A stretch of DNA of 64,000 bases. It comes from an uncultured Flavobacteriales bacterium. GTDB taxonomy: Bacteria; Bacteroidota; Bacteroidia; Flavobacteriales; JBLHRE01. The notes beneath the pieces were generated by a model. That model searched no databases, was not told the origin of the DNA, and saw only the letters and a list, made by a program, of their open reading frames with translations. Positions 17,986-27,583 of this stretch are shown piece after piece. The stretch lies in assembly GCA_937139155.1 (NCBI GenBank), contig CAKZPI010000018.1:1-64000 (forward strand), written 5' to 3'. The position numbers and the translations under genes are program-made. Position 1 is the first letter of the stretch. The number at the start of each line of letters is the position of its first letter.

Positions 17986-18363
17986 TCAGGGGTTAAGTTC
18001 ATCCATTATGTCTTCTGTATCAATTTCTAAAAAATATCCTTCGTACCCTAGATCTTCAGGATCCATTTGGTCAGAATACGCAGCTTCAATAAGCTCTGAG
18101 TCTAAATCATAAACTCCTTCCGATTGGAGGTAGCTATAAACAAGTTCCGATTGTGGTTGGGAGGAAATATTTCCCAATTGCAAACCAATTAAAACCGCTA
18201 CAGCTGCTGCCATTCCTCCTATTGAACCAAAGCTTAACCATTTGATGCGGGTTTCCCGCCTAGGTATTTCTTTAAGTTCGTTTCCTAAGTTCTCAAAGAA
18301 ACCATCCGGTACCTGATGGCTCAGTTTTTTGAATTCGGGAAAAGGATTTTTTTCAGTTTCCAT
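17986..18363 (-). CDS. putative anti-sigma-factor-like membrane protein
   Basis: one TM (IGGMAAAVAVLIGLQLG), directly downstream of ECF sigma gene. Confidence 0.6.
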   Translation of the reverse strand: METEKNPFPEFKKLSHQVPDGFFENLGNELKEIPRRETRIKWLSFGSIGGMAAAVAVLIGLQLGNISSQPQSELVYSYLQSEGVYDLDSELIEAAYSDQMDPEDLGYEGYFLEIDTEDIMDELNP

Positions 18364-18393
18364 ACTTCTTTGATGCTGGGTTTATAAAATGGT

Positions 18394-18939
18394 TTAAACT
18401 GGATTTATTATTTCTTTGATCTTTTGCACTGCATGGTGGTAATTTGCCTTGACTCCTCCTTCAGATAAACCAAGCTCAAGAGCGATGTCTTTGAATTTAA
18501 TTTCGTTGAAATACCTCATTTTGAAAACCAATTTTTGTTTTTCGGGCAAGGATTCGACCGCTTTCAAAAATTGAATTTCACCTTGATCTCCATCAAAATA
18601 AGGGTCGTTTTCTAGCCGATGTTCAAAATCTTCTATGCTTTCATGAATTTGATTTTTCTTAGACCTTAGGTATTGGAGCGCCTCGTTGCTCGCAATACGA
18701 TAGGCCCATGAGTAGGGGGCAGAATCGCCCCTGAATTTTGAAAGGTTTTTCCAGATTTTCACAAATGCATCCTGCAAGACATCCTGACTCTCTTCATGGA
18801 AATGGAGAATTTTTCGAATCCTCCAATACAGTGGTTCCTTGTATTGATCAACCATCCTGTTAAAGGCGGTTTGAAAGTCTTTGGCTTCCAAAGCCTCAAG
18901 TATTTTCCCTTCGTCAAGGTTCATCCTACTAAGATGCAT
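18394..18939 (-). CDS. RNA polymerase ECF sigma factor
   Basis: sigma-70 region 2 (QDVLQDAFVKIWKNLSKF) and region 4 (LPEKQKLVFKMRYFNEIKFKDIALELGLSEGGVKANYHHA). Confidence 0.93.
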   Translation of the reverse strand: MHLSRMNLDEGKILEALEAKDFQTAFNRMVDQYKEPLYWRIRKILHFHEESQDVLQDAFVKIWKNLSKFRGDSAPYSWAYRIASNEALQYLRSKKNQIHESIEDFEHRLENDPYFDGDQGEIQFLKAVESLPEKQKLVFKMRYFNEIKFKDIALELGLSEGGVKANYHHAVQKIKEIINPV

Positions 18940-18961
18940 TTAATCTCAATTGGTTTAAACA

Positions 18962-19000
18962 AAAAAGGAAGGCTCCCCAGAATTGGGAAACCTTCCTTCA
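18962..19000 (-). terminator. terminator-like hairpin downstream of the 19020 CDS
   Basis: aggaagg...ccttcct stem, flanking A/T runs. Confidence 0.65.
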
Positions 19001-19019
19001 AAAAACTAAAAGTGAACCC

Positions 19020-19421
19020 TTACAACACTTGAAGTTTTTTGGTTTTTATTAAATCAGCCATCTCAAGTTCGATGATATAAAGTCCGGTTGGTAAATCTCC
19101 TAAATCAAAGAAGTTTCCGGTTGGAAATACCTGAAAGGTTTCTTGATACACCACCTGACCGGTTGTATTATAAACCCTTAGGGTAGGCAATTGAACCGGA
19201 CTTGGATCTAGCCAATCAAGAGAAAAAGAGCTTGTGGTTGTTGGATTGGGATAAAGCTTCCAATCAAAATCAGACTTAATTTCTGAATTCGAAAGGGGTT
19301 CATCTTCTTCAATATCACCAAAAGACGCCGTTGACTGGTTTTGGATACCAGTATACTCAGTGGTTTGAGCGTAACTGAGGGTAACCCCGCACAGAAACGC
19401 AAGTAATACATACTTTTTCAT
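19020..19421 (-). CDS. small exported protein with T9SS type A sorting domain
   Basis: signal peptide; DWKLYPNPTTTSSFSLDW ... GLYIIELEMADLIKTKKLQVL. Confidence 0.85.
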   Translation of the reverse strand: MKKYVLLAFLCGVTLSYAQTTEYTGIQNQSTASFGDIEEDEPLSNSEIKSDFDWKLYPNPTTTSSFSLDWLDPSPVQLPTLRVYNTTGQVVYQETFQVFPTGNFFDLGDLPTGLYIIELEMADLIKTKKLQVL

Positions 19422-19610
19422 TGGAACAGTATTTAGGTTATTAGGTTACAAATTCACGTTTGGGGTTGTGATGCACCTGTTCGGGTTTCCTAAACCTGTT
19501 CCTTTCCTTATTGAAGGGGTGAGCCTTCCTCAAGGAAATTCATTCAATATATGAGCGGTGTCTATCCTTAAGACAATATTATAACGCAGAAGGTTGCCTT
19601 ATGGTATGCC

Positions 19611-20567
19611 TTATTGTTTTTTCTGAACCACGCGCTTAGCAGCCAGGGCAATGTGCTTTGCATCAAGGCCGTATTTTTCAAGCAACTCAGCAGGTTTTCC
19701 GCTTTCCCCGAATGAGTCATTTACAGCCACGTATTCTTGAGGTGCAGGATGATGTGTGGCCAAGCATTGAGCCACTGCGTCGCCTAATCCGCCAAAGCGA
19801 TTGTGCTCTTCTGCAGTCACCACGGCTCCAGTTTTGGCCACAGATTGAAGAATGGCAGCCTCATCCAGGGGTTTGATGGTATGTATATTGATTACCTCGG
19901 CATCAATTCCTTGCTCAGCCAAAATATCTATGGCTTGAATGGCTTCCCAAACCATATGTCCGGTAGCAAATATACTTACGTCCGAACCTGACTTAAGATG
20001 CAGGGCTTTTCCAATTTCAAAATTTTGGTCCTCAGGTGTGAAGTTGGCCACCTTTGGTCTTCCAAAGCGGAGGTAAACAGGGCCCTCATGGTTGGCAATG
20101 GCTAAGGTAGCGGCCTTGGTTTGGTTAAAGTCACAAGGATTAATAACCGTCATTCCAGGAAGCATACGCATCAAACCAAGGTCTTCTAAAATTTGGTGGG
20201 TTGCACCGTCTTCCCCTAGGGTTAATCCGGCATGGGAGGCACAGATTTTCACGTTTTTACCTGAATAGGCAATGCTTTGTCTGATTTGGTCGTAGACCCT
20301 TCCAGTAGAGAAATTGGCAAAGGTACCGGTGAAAGGAATTTTACCTCCAATGGTTAATCCGGCGGCAATGCCCATCATATTTGCTTCTGCAATTCCAACC
20401 TGGAAAAAACGCTCAGGGTGATCTTTGGCAAAGGCATTCATTTTCAGTGAACCGGTAAGGTCAGCACAAAGGGCTACCACATTTGGATTGGTTTTTCCAA
20501 GTTCAGAAAGTCCGGCACCAAAGCCTGAACGAGTATCCTTATTTCCAGAATTGCTAAATCCGTGCAT
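19611..20567 (-). CDS. transketolase C-terminal subunit
   Basis: [46 protein letters not shown]. Confidence 0.93.
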   Translation of the reverse strand: MHGFSNSGNKDTRSGFGAGLSELGKTNPNVVALCADLTGSLKMNAFAKDHPERFFQVGIAEANMMGIAAGLTIGGKIPFTGTFANFSTGRVYDQIRQSIAYSGKNVKICASHAGLTLGEDGATHQILEDLGLMRMLPGMTVINPCDFNQTKAATLAIANHEGPVYLRFGRPKVANFTPEDQNFEIGKALHLKSGSDVSIFATGHMVWEAIQAIDILAEQGIDAEVINIHTIKPLDEAAILQSVAKTGAVVTAEEHNRFGGLGDAVAQCLATHHPAPQEYVAVNDSFGESGKPAELLEKYGLDAKHIALAAKRVVQKKQ

Positions 20568-20569
20568 GA

Positions 20570-21961
20570 TTAATTTAATTTTACGAGGGCAGATCCTCCT
20601 GCCGTTATGGAAAAATCTTTTTCTACTGTATAAATGGCGAGTTTTGAACTCTTGGGTCGAAAGACCACCTTATAGTTTCCTTGCTGCAAATGAATGCTTT
20701 GCTGGGTTCTATTATTGTCTAAATCACAAAGCCACTCAAGGCTTCCATCAGGCTCTTCCTTGAAAATAGACCCATACCCTGGAGAGGATGAGGCCAAGGT
20801 TACCAAGCCTGCTGGCGGAAGTTGAATGGTTGTAATGGCGCTTTGTTCAATTTTAACCCCCTTTTCGATGATTCTAGGCAGGCATAAAATTTCCAAATCA
20901 TAAGTTCCTGTTCTATAATCCTGAGAGGTATTGAACTCTTGAACATTAAGGGTTTTCATTTTATTCCCTTGGCGTACAATGCATTTTATGGGATTTCGGT
21001 TGCTGGCTGAGCCGTAGGTTTTTAGTTGAAGGGTGCCTCGTCCGGCGTCAAGACCTATGGTATTATGTGTGCCCGCCACAATTAGGATGGAATCTTTACG
21101 AACAGGAGGCACGGTATGCACCACCAAATCATAGATCATCAAGGGGTCTAAAATCAGGGTATCCGGATTTCCGTATCGATTGATGGTGTGGATGAAGCTA
21201 TATTTAGGAATACCAGAAACATGATCAAAAAAGGTCATGGCCACATTTGTTTCCGAGGGATTCCCTTCGTCATCGATTAAGTTAACCTGGGCGGTGGTAT
21301 TGTTCAGGGCCTGAGAAATCACAATGCCCAAAACTTTTTGAAAGGTTTTTTCATTGGAGGCATCGTAAAAATTACCCACACATTTAAAGCTTTCCTTGTA
21401 GGATTGATCAAGGCCAACTCCAATTACGAAGGGCTTTAGAATCACCCCTCTTTTCTGAAGAGCCCTTGAAACGGCACAGGGATCTTCATCGCAAGCTTCA
21501 ACCCCGTCGGTAATAAGAATGATGATGTTTCGAGCCTTGGGATCATCGGGAAAATCATTGGCTGCTCTTTCTAAGGAACGGGCAATGGGGGTGGTACCTT
21601 TCGGGCGAATGCTTTTCAGTTTAGCTTTCATCCGAGTAATATTATCCCTGCCAAAGGGAACCTCCAATCGGGTGTCGTTGCAGTCTTGGGGAGGTACCGG
21701 ACTTTGATGTCCGTAAACCCTTAGCGCAAGCTCAAAATGCTTAATGGGAATATTATCAAGGCTATCCAGCATTTCATTCATCAAAGACCTTGCAATGTTG
21801 ATTTTGGTTCCTGATTGCCAGGAAGCAAACATGCTTTGAGACCCGTCAAATACAAAGAGAATCCGGGTAACCGGAGGCTTGGGTTTTTCTGGGTTTTGCC
21901 CTTGGCTAACCAAAGCAAATCCGAAAAGAAATATGAATATGTAAGCTAGCCTATGAAGCAT
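20570..21961 (-). CDS. exported VWA-domain protein
   Basis: signal peptide [27 protein letters not shown]-like FVFDGSQSM ... GTTPIARSL ... [15 protein letters not shown]. Confidence 0.9.
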   Translation of the reverse strand: MLHRLAYIFIFLFGFALVSQGQNPEKPKPPVTRILFVFDGSQSMFASWQSGTKINIARSLMNEMLDSLDNIPIKHFELALRVYGHQSPVPPQDCNDTRLEVPFGRDNITRMKAKLKSIRPKGTTPIARSLERAANDFPDDPKARNIIILITDGVEACDEDPCAVSRALQKRGVILKPFVIGVGLDQSYKESFKCVGNFYDASNEKTFQKVLGIVISQALNNTTAQVNLIDDEGNPSETNVAMTFFDHVSGIPKYSFIHTINRYGNPDTLILDPLMIYDLVVHTVPPVRKDSILIVAGTHNTIGLDAGRGTLQLKTYGSASNRNPIKCIVRQGNKMKTLNVQEFNTSQDYRTGTYDLEILCLPRIIEKGVKIEQSAITTIQLPPAGLVTLASSSPGYGSIFKEEPDGSLEWLCDLDNNRTQQSIHLQQGNYKVVFRPKSSKLAIYTVEKDFSITAGGSALVKLN

Positions 21962-22830
21962 TAATAATCACCAAGGGTTTCCTCGAGTTGGGCTAGGGCC
22001 ATTTCCAATTGTTCATCACTAGGGGCAATTCCATGCCATTCATGGGTTCCTTCCATGAAGTCAACACCTGCTCCCATTTCTGTATGAAGTAAAACCATTA
22101 CAGGCTTTCCTTGACCGGTTGATGCCTTAGCTTTTTCTAAAACGTTGATAACTGCGGGTAAATTATTTCCGTCAGTTTCTTCAATGACCAACCATCCAAA
22201 AGCTTCAAACTTGTCGCGAATGCTACCCATAGGAAGCACATTATCGGTTGCCCCATCAATTTGTTGACCGTTTAAGTCAATGGTTGAGATTAGGTTGTCA
22301 ACCTTTTTGGCGGAGGCAAACATGGCAGCTTCCCAAATTTGACCTTCTTGCAATTCACCGTCTCCATGAAGAGAGAAAACCAAAGAATCTTCTTTGTTTA
22401 ATTTTTTGGTAAGTGCGGCGCCTAGGGCTACCGACATACCTTGACCCAAAGAGCCTGAAGCTATGCGAATTCCTGGAAGGCCTTCATGGGTGGTTGGATG
22501 GCCTTGAAGGCGGCTGTTGATTTTCCGGAAGGTTTTAAGTTCCTCCAAGGGGAAACATCCTGACCGAGATAAAACCGAATAATAAACCGGAGATATATGT
22601 CCGTTGCTCAAAAAGAAGAGGTCTTCTCCTTTTCCATCCATGGTGAAATTATGAGGATTGTGATTCATGATTTCCCCGAAAAGGGCAACAAAATATTCGG
22701 TACAACCAAGAGAACCTCCTGGGTGACCAGATTGAACGGCGTGAACCATTCGCACGATGTCTCTACGTACTTGAGAACTTAAGGCAGTTAATTCCTCGGT
22801 CTTAGTCATGGCATTAAGAATTTGCCGCAA
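21961..22830 (-). CDS. transketolase N-terminal subunit
   Basis: SGHPGGSLGCTEYFVALF, SLGQGMSVALGAAL, HGDGELQEGQIWEAAMFA. Confidence 0.93.
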   Translation of the reverse strand: MRQILNAMTKTEELTALSSQVRRDIVRMVHAVQSGHPGGSLGCTEYFVALFGEIMNHNPHNFTMDGKGEDLFFLSNGHISPVYYSVLSRSGCFPLEELKTFRKINSRLQGHPTTHEGLPGIRIASGSLGQGMSVALGAALTKKLNKEDSLVFSLHGDGELQEGQIWEAAMFASAKKVDNLISTIDLNGQQIDGATDNVLPMGSIRDKFEAFGWLVIEETDGNNLPAVINVLEKAKASTGQGKPVMVLLHTEMGAGVDFMEGTHEWHGIAPSDEQLEMALAQLEETLGDY

Positions 22831-22904
22831 AAATACTGCATTTCGCCCGGAACTCAGGAGGAATTAAGGCAGCTTTTCAACGTATTACCAACATAGAAAA
22901 ATGG

Positions 22905-24257
22905 TTAAAACCTCCAAATCATTGAAACCGCCTGACCTTGTTGCCCCATGGGGTATTCAGGGTTAAAGGGCTCTGGATTGAGTAACGGGATTGGGTTCAA
23001 ATTGAAATGTAAGGAATACCCATTATTTTGAATGAGTGAATTGCCCCTATACTGGTTCAAGAAAAATAAATAGCCAATTGTAGCGCCGGCTGCAGATCCG
23101 AGCCACATATAATTATCAGAATTTGAATCGTTTTCAGGAGAGACTATGTATCCAACGCCTCCTCCAATTAATCCAGAGGCAATGGTTCCTAAACAAATTT
23201 TCACCCCATCTGAACTTGAAAAGTCATAATTCTGGGCAATCTTATGGCCAATAACGACTCCCCCTAAAGTTCCTAAAGCAGTAGCCCCTGAAATTTGCCT
23301 TACAGATGCACCGTCTATGGTTTGAGTTATTGCCAAGGGCAGATAGGCGCCTAGTAATCCGGTTGCCCTAAGCATCATTGCGTCTCCTACCTTGTAATTT
23401 TGATTGTTGGCAAGGGCGCTTCCTATTAAGGTTCCGCCTATTGAACCTAGAATAAGACTGATTTCCAAATTGTCATTACCTCTTTCCTCGAAAAGTCCTA
23501 ATCCACTTGCACCTGTAGATCCAGCAAGAATCCCGAAGTCACCCATGGCACCAATGGTTGATGCTCTTCCGTATGACATATTGGTTTTTTTGGCCCATTG
23601 ATGGCATAAGAATCCCTCTCCAATGCTTAAACCTACACTCATAAGCACCTGACTCCGGGAGTCAAAGTTATCGCCTACAATAGACCCTAATAAAAATCCT
23701 TGTAAAATACCTCTTGATTGTCCGTAAAGGGTAAGAGAGGCCATCCCTTTGGTAAATTCCTTATCCCTTGTGTTCCTCCATGGAATTATGATTCCTGCTC
23801 CACCTACTACCATCCCCAAGCCTAAGGCCAGTTTTGGTTCATTCAATTCAAAAGCAAGAGGGGTTGAAATGCCATAGTAGATGCTCATCAAGGAATTTCC
23901 AATTAAAAAGCTTGTTCTACCCTCCTGGTCAAGGCCGTCAATTTTAGCTTGAGAATTTATATTAAGGGCAAGAGACCTCTTGATTTTGGCAAATTCTGAA
24001 TTGGTTATTTCAAGGTTTACTCGATAGACTTCATTTTCCGGTTTAAACCGAATGTCAAGAGTAACCAAGCTATCATTCACCTTAAAGCAAGTTGCCTCGA
24101 TTAACCCTGGATACTCATCAAAAAATGCTACTCCTTTGGCCATTTCTGGTTTTAGAGTGTAAACTTTTCCCTGAAAATCAAATGGAACCTGTACCATTTG
24201 AGCCTTTAGGCTAAACGAAATGAAAAGAAAAAGTATAAAAATCAGTCTTGTTTTCAT
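22905..24257 (-). CDS. hypothetical exported glycine-rich multi-helix membrane protein
   Basis: signal peptide; repeated Gly-rich helices (LILGSIGGTLIGSALA, ALGTLGGVVIGHKIA, TIASGLIGGGVGYIV). Confidence 0.7.
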   Translation of the reverse strand: MKTRLIFILFLFISFSLKAQMVQVPFDFQGKVYTLKPEMAKGVAFFDEYPGLIEATCFKVNDSLVTLDIRFKPENEVYRVNLEITNSEFAKIKRSLALNINSQAKIDGLDQEGRTSFLIGNSLMSIYYGISTPLAFELNEPKLALGLGMVVGGAGIIIPWRNTRDKEFTKGMASLTLYGQSRGILQGFLLGSIVGDNFDSRSQVLMSVGLSIGEGFLCHQWAKKTNMSYGRASTIGAMGDFGILAGSTGASGLGLFEERGNDNLEISLILGSIGGTLIGSALANNQNYKVGDAMMLRATGLLGAYLPLAITQTIDGASVRQISGATALGTLGGVVIGHKIAQNYDFSSSDGVKICLGTIASGLIGGGVGYIVSPENDSNSDNYMWLGSAAGATIGYLFFLNQYRGNSLIQNNGYSLHFNLNPIPLLNPEPFNPEYPMGQQGQAVSMIWRF

Positions 24258-24375
24258 CGCAATAATTTTAATGGTCTAAATCAAACATAAATGAATTAAG
24301 TTGAATGAATGTTCAATTTTTCCTGGGCGGTAAGTAAAATTCTGACTAGGGCGAGATTTCCACTTTTAAAGACCT

Positions 24376-24384
24376 TATCTTCGC
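24376..24384 (+). promoter_or_regulatory. Bacteroidetes-type -7 element TATCTTCGC upstream of ychF
   Basis: matches TAnnTTtGc-like -7 18 nt before ATG at 24402. Confidence 0.6.
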
Positions 24385-24401
24385 GCCCAAATTTTTTCCT
24401 T

Positions 24402-25493
24402 ATGAAATGTGGTATTGTCGGATTGCCCAATGTGGGTAAATCAACCTTGTTTAATTGTTTGTCTTCAGCCAAAGCCCAAGCAGCAAACTTTCCCTTCTGC
24501 ACCATTGAACCCAATATGGGAGTGATTCAAGTGCCGGACGAGCGTCTTGAGAAACTGGAAGAGCTCGTGAAACCAGAGAAGGTACAGGCAGCCACCGTTG
24601 ATATTGTTGACATTGCCGGATTGGTTCGGGGGGCTTCAAAGGGTGAAGGACTTGGAAATCAATTTCTTGGAAACATTCGTGAATGCAATGCCATTATCCA
24701 TGTACTTCGTTGTTTCGAAAATGAGAATATTACTCATGTTGATGGTGATATTGACCCTTTGCGGGATAAGGAAACCATTGATATTGAACTTCAATTAAAA
24801 GACCTCGAAGCGGTTGAGAAAAAAATCGATCGCATGAAAAAGGTGGCGAAATCTGGCGATAAGGAAGCCATCAAGGCCATCGGAGTTTTGGAAACCTTTA
24901 AAAGCCACCTTGAAAGCGGGAAATCAGCCCGTACCGCTCCAGTGGAAGCTAGCCAGTTTGATTACGTGGCAGATCTTCATTTGCTTACCGTTAAGCCTGT
25001 GCTTTATGTATGCAATGTGGACGAGGCTTCGGTTAAAACCGGAAATTCTTGGGTAGCCAAGATTGAAGAAGCCGCCAAAGATGAGGATGCCCAGGTTATG
25101 ATGCTTGCAGTTGCAACTGAATCGGATATTGCTGAATTGGAGGATTACGAGGAAAAACAAATGTTCTTGGATGACCTTGAGCTGGAAGAGCCAGGGGTGA
25201 GCCGATTGATTCGGAAAGCTTATGACCTCCTAAACCTTCAAACTTATTTCACGGCTGGGGTTAAAGAGGTTCGAGCCTGGACCATCAAAAAAGGAATGAC
25301 CGCCCCACAAGCAGCTGGAGTTATTCATACTGATTTTGAAAAAGGCTTCATCCGTGCAGAAGTGATTAAGTATGAAGATTTTGTAAGCCTTGGAAGTGAG
25401 GCTGCCTGTAGAGATGCGGGTAAACTCAATATTGAAGGAAAAGAATACATCGTTCAAGATGGTGACATTATGCATTTCCGATTCAATGTTTAG
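24402..25493 (+). CDS. ychF: redox-regulated GTPase/ATPase YchF
   Basis: MKCGIVGLPNVGKSTLFN, NFPFCTIEPN, C-terminal TGS-like domain; ORF start 24309 is an upstream extension. Confidence 0.97.
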   Translation: MKCGIVGLPNVGKSTLFNCLSSAKAQAANFPFCTIEPNMGVIQVPDERLEKLEELVKPEKVQAATVDIVDIAGLVRGASKGEGLGNQFLGNIRECNAIIHVLRCFENENITHVDGDIDPLRDKETIDIELQLKDLEAVEKKIDRMKKVAKSGDKEAIKAIGVLETFKSHLESGKSARTAPVEASQFDYVADLHLLTVKPVLYVCNVDEASVKTGNSWVAKIEEAAKDEDAQVMMLAVATESDIAELEDYEEKQMFLDDLELEEPGVSRLIRKAYDLLNLQTYFTAGVKEVRAWTIKKGMTAPQAAGVIHTDFEKGFIRAEVIKYEDFVSLGSEAACRDAGKLNIEGKEYIVQDGDIMHFRFNV

Positions 25494-25537
25494 CACTGAT
25501 TAAATTCTTGTCATTATTTTCATCCATTATAAGCCTA

Positions 25538-25565
25538 AAGCCTGGAATTAGTTCCGGGCTTTTTG
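25538..25565 (+). terminator. Rho-independent terminator
   Basis: aagcctggaa ttag ttccgggctt + T-run. Confidence 0.8.
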
Positions 25566-25713
25566 TTTTAAGTTTCTGAAATTTAGTGATTAACAGATTG
25601 ATTCAGGATTCTGTTTGACATAAGATAGATGCTTATAATTTGTTGAAAACATCTTGATGGGGTGTCCGTCAGAAATATGCCTACTATGTACATTTGTGGA
25701 GAAGGCATAAATT

Positions 25714-27576
25714 ATGGCAGAACAGTATACAGAAGACAGCATTCGGTCGCTGGATTGGAAGGAACACATCCGGCTTCGTCCTGGTATGTACATCGGAAAA
25801 CTGGGAGATGGTTCTTCTCCGGATGACGGAATTTACATCCTCCTGAAAGAGGTACTTGACAATAGCATTGACGAATACGTAATGGGAAATGGGAAAACCA
25901 TTGAAGTGAGTATTCGCGATAAGCAGGTTACCGTACGAGACTATGGTAGAGGAATACCCCTTGGAAAGGTGGTTGATGTGGTTTCAAAAATCAATACCGG
26001 GGCAAAATATGACTCTAAAGTATTTAAGAAATCTGTAGGTCTAAATGGGGTAGGAACCAAGGCGGTTAATGCCCTTTCCTCTGAATTTAGGGTTCAAGCC
26101 ATTCGAGATGGAAAGGCCAAATTGGCCGTCTTCAATCAAGGGAATTTGGTAGAAGATCCTGAGGTTTCAGAAACCACTGTTCGGAAAGGAACCAAGGTGA
26201 GCTTCATTCCAGATGAAAGCATTTTTAAATCCTATACTTACAGAGATGAGTACATAGAGGAAATGCTCTGGAATTACGTTTACTTGAATCCAGGTCTAAC
26301 CTTGGTGTTCAATGGTAAAAAGCTCTATTCTGAAAACGGACTTCGAGATTTACTGGCCAGTAAAATTGACGATGACATTCTTTACGATATTGTTCACTTA
26401 CGTGGAGAGGATATTGAAGTGGCTCTTACCCATAGTAGATCGCAATATGGAGAAACCTATTACTCTTTTGTAAACGGACAGCATACCACCCAAGGAGGAA
26501 CCCACCAAACCTCCTTTCGCGAAGCCATTGTTCGTACAGTTCGTGATTTTTACGGGAAAAACTACGATGCCTCTGACATCCGGCAAAGCATTGTGGCCGC
26601 TGTATCCATAAAGGTAATTGAACCGGTTTTTGAATCTCAAACCAAAACAAAACTGGGATCCTCAGATATGGGTCCGGGCCTTCCTACCATCCGAACCTTT
26701 ATCAATGATTTCGTAAAAACGGAATTCGATAATTACCTTCATAAGAATCCGAAGGTTGCCGAACTCCTTCAGAAAAAAATCCTCCAAGCCGAAAAAGAGC
26801 GAAAAGATTTAGCCGGAATTAAAAAGCTGGCCAAGGAACGTGCCAAAAAGGCCTCCTTGCACAACCGGAAACTAAGAGATTGTAGGGTGCATTTAAACGA
26901 TGCAAAAAACAATGACCGTAAGCCTGAAACTACCATTTTTATTACAGAGGGTGACTCCGCTTCAGGCTCAATCACCAAGTCAAGAGACGTAAACACACAG
27001 GCCGTATTTTCCCTTAAAGGAAAGCCCTTAAACTCATATGGATTAACCAAGAAGATTGTTTACGAGAACGAGGAGTTTAACCTCCTTCAAGCAGCCCTCA
27101 ATATTGAAGATGGAATGGAGGGACTTCGGTACAATAATGTAGTAATTGCTACGGATGCTGATGTTGACGGTATGCACATTCGTCTACTTCTCATCACCTT
27201 TTTCCTTCAGTTTTTCCCTGAGCTTGTTCGGGAAGGACATTTGTACATTTTAGATACCCCTCTGTTCCGGGTTCGGAATAAACAGGTTACCAGATACTGC
27301 TATAGCGAGGAAGAGAAACGAGAAGCCTCCGAGGAATTAGCTAAGAAAGGTAAGGTTGAGATAACCCGATTTAAAGGTTTGGGTGAGATCTCTCCGGATG
27401 AATTCAAGCATTTCATCGGTAAAGACATCCGACTAGACCCCGTACGAATCGGGAAGGAGCTTACCGTAAGCAGCTTACTTTCCTTTTATATGGGTAAGAA
27501 TACCCCAGACCGACAAGAATTTATAATCAATAATCTTCGGGTTGAAAAAGACCTAGTAGAAGACTTAAGGCCTTAG
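25714..27576 (+). CDS. parE: DNA topoisomerase IV subunit B
   Basis: [37 protein letters not shown]. Confidence 0.93.
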   Translation: MAEQYTEDSIRSLDWKEHIRLRPGMYIGKLGDGSSPDDGIYILLKEVLDNSIDEYVMGNGKTIEVSIRDKQVTVRDYGRGIPLGKVVDVVSKINTGAKYDSKVFKKSVGLNGVGTKAVNALSSEFRVQAIRDGKAKLAVFNQGNLVEDPEVSETTVRKGTKVSFIPDESIFKSYTYRDEYIEEMLWNYVYLNPGLTLVFNGKKLYSENGLRDLLASKIDDDILYDIVHLRGEDIEVALTHSRSQYGETYYSFVNGQHTTQGGTHQTSFREAIVRTVRDFYGKNYDASDIRQSIVAAVSIKVIEPVFESQTKTKLGSSDMGPGLPTIRTFINDFVKTEFDNYLHKNPKVAELLQKKILQAEKERKDLAGIKKLAKERAKKASLHNRKLRDCRVHLNDAKNNDRKPETTIFITEGDSASGSITKSRDVNTQAVFSLKGKPLNSYGLTKKIVYENEEFNLLQAALNIEDGMEGLRYNNVVIATDADVDGMHIRLLLITFFLQFFPELVREGHLYILDTPLFRVRNKQVTRYCYSEEEKREASEELAKKGKVEITRFKGLGEISPDEFKHFIGKDIRLDPVRIGKELTVSSLLSFYMGKNTPDRQEFIINNLRVEKDLVEDLRP

Positions 27577-27583
27577 TTCAAAC

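Noticed and set aside
19611-22830. Transketolase broken by a frameshift or insertion
   Set aside because: Two-gene transketolases are common in bacteria, both halves are complete, and the VWA ORF is intact and coupled at both ends.
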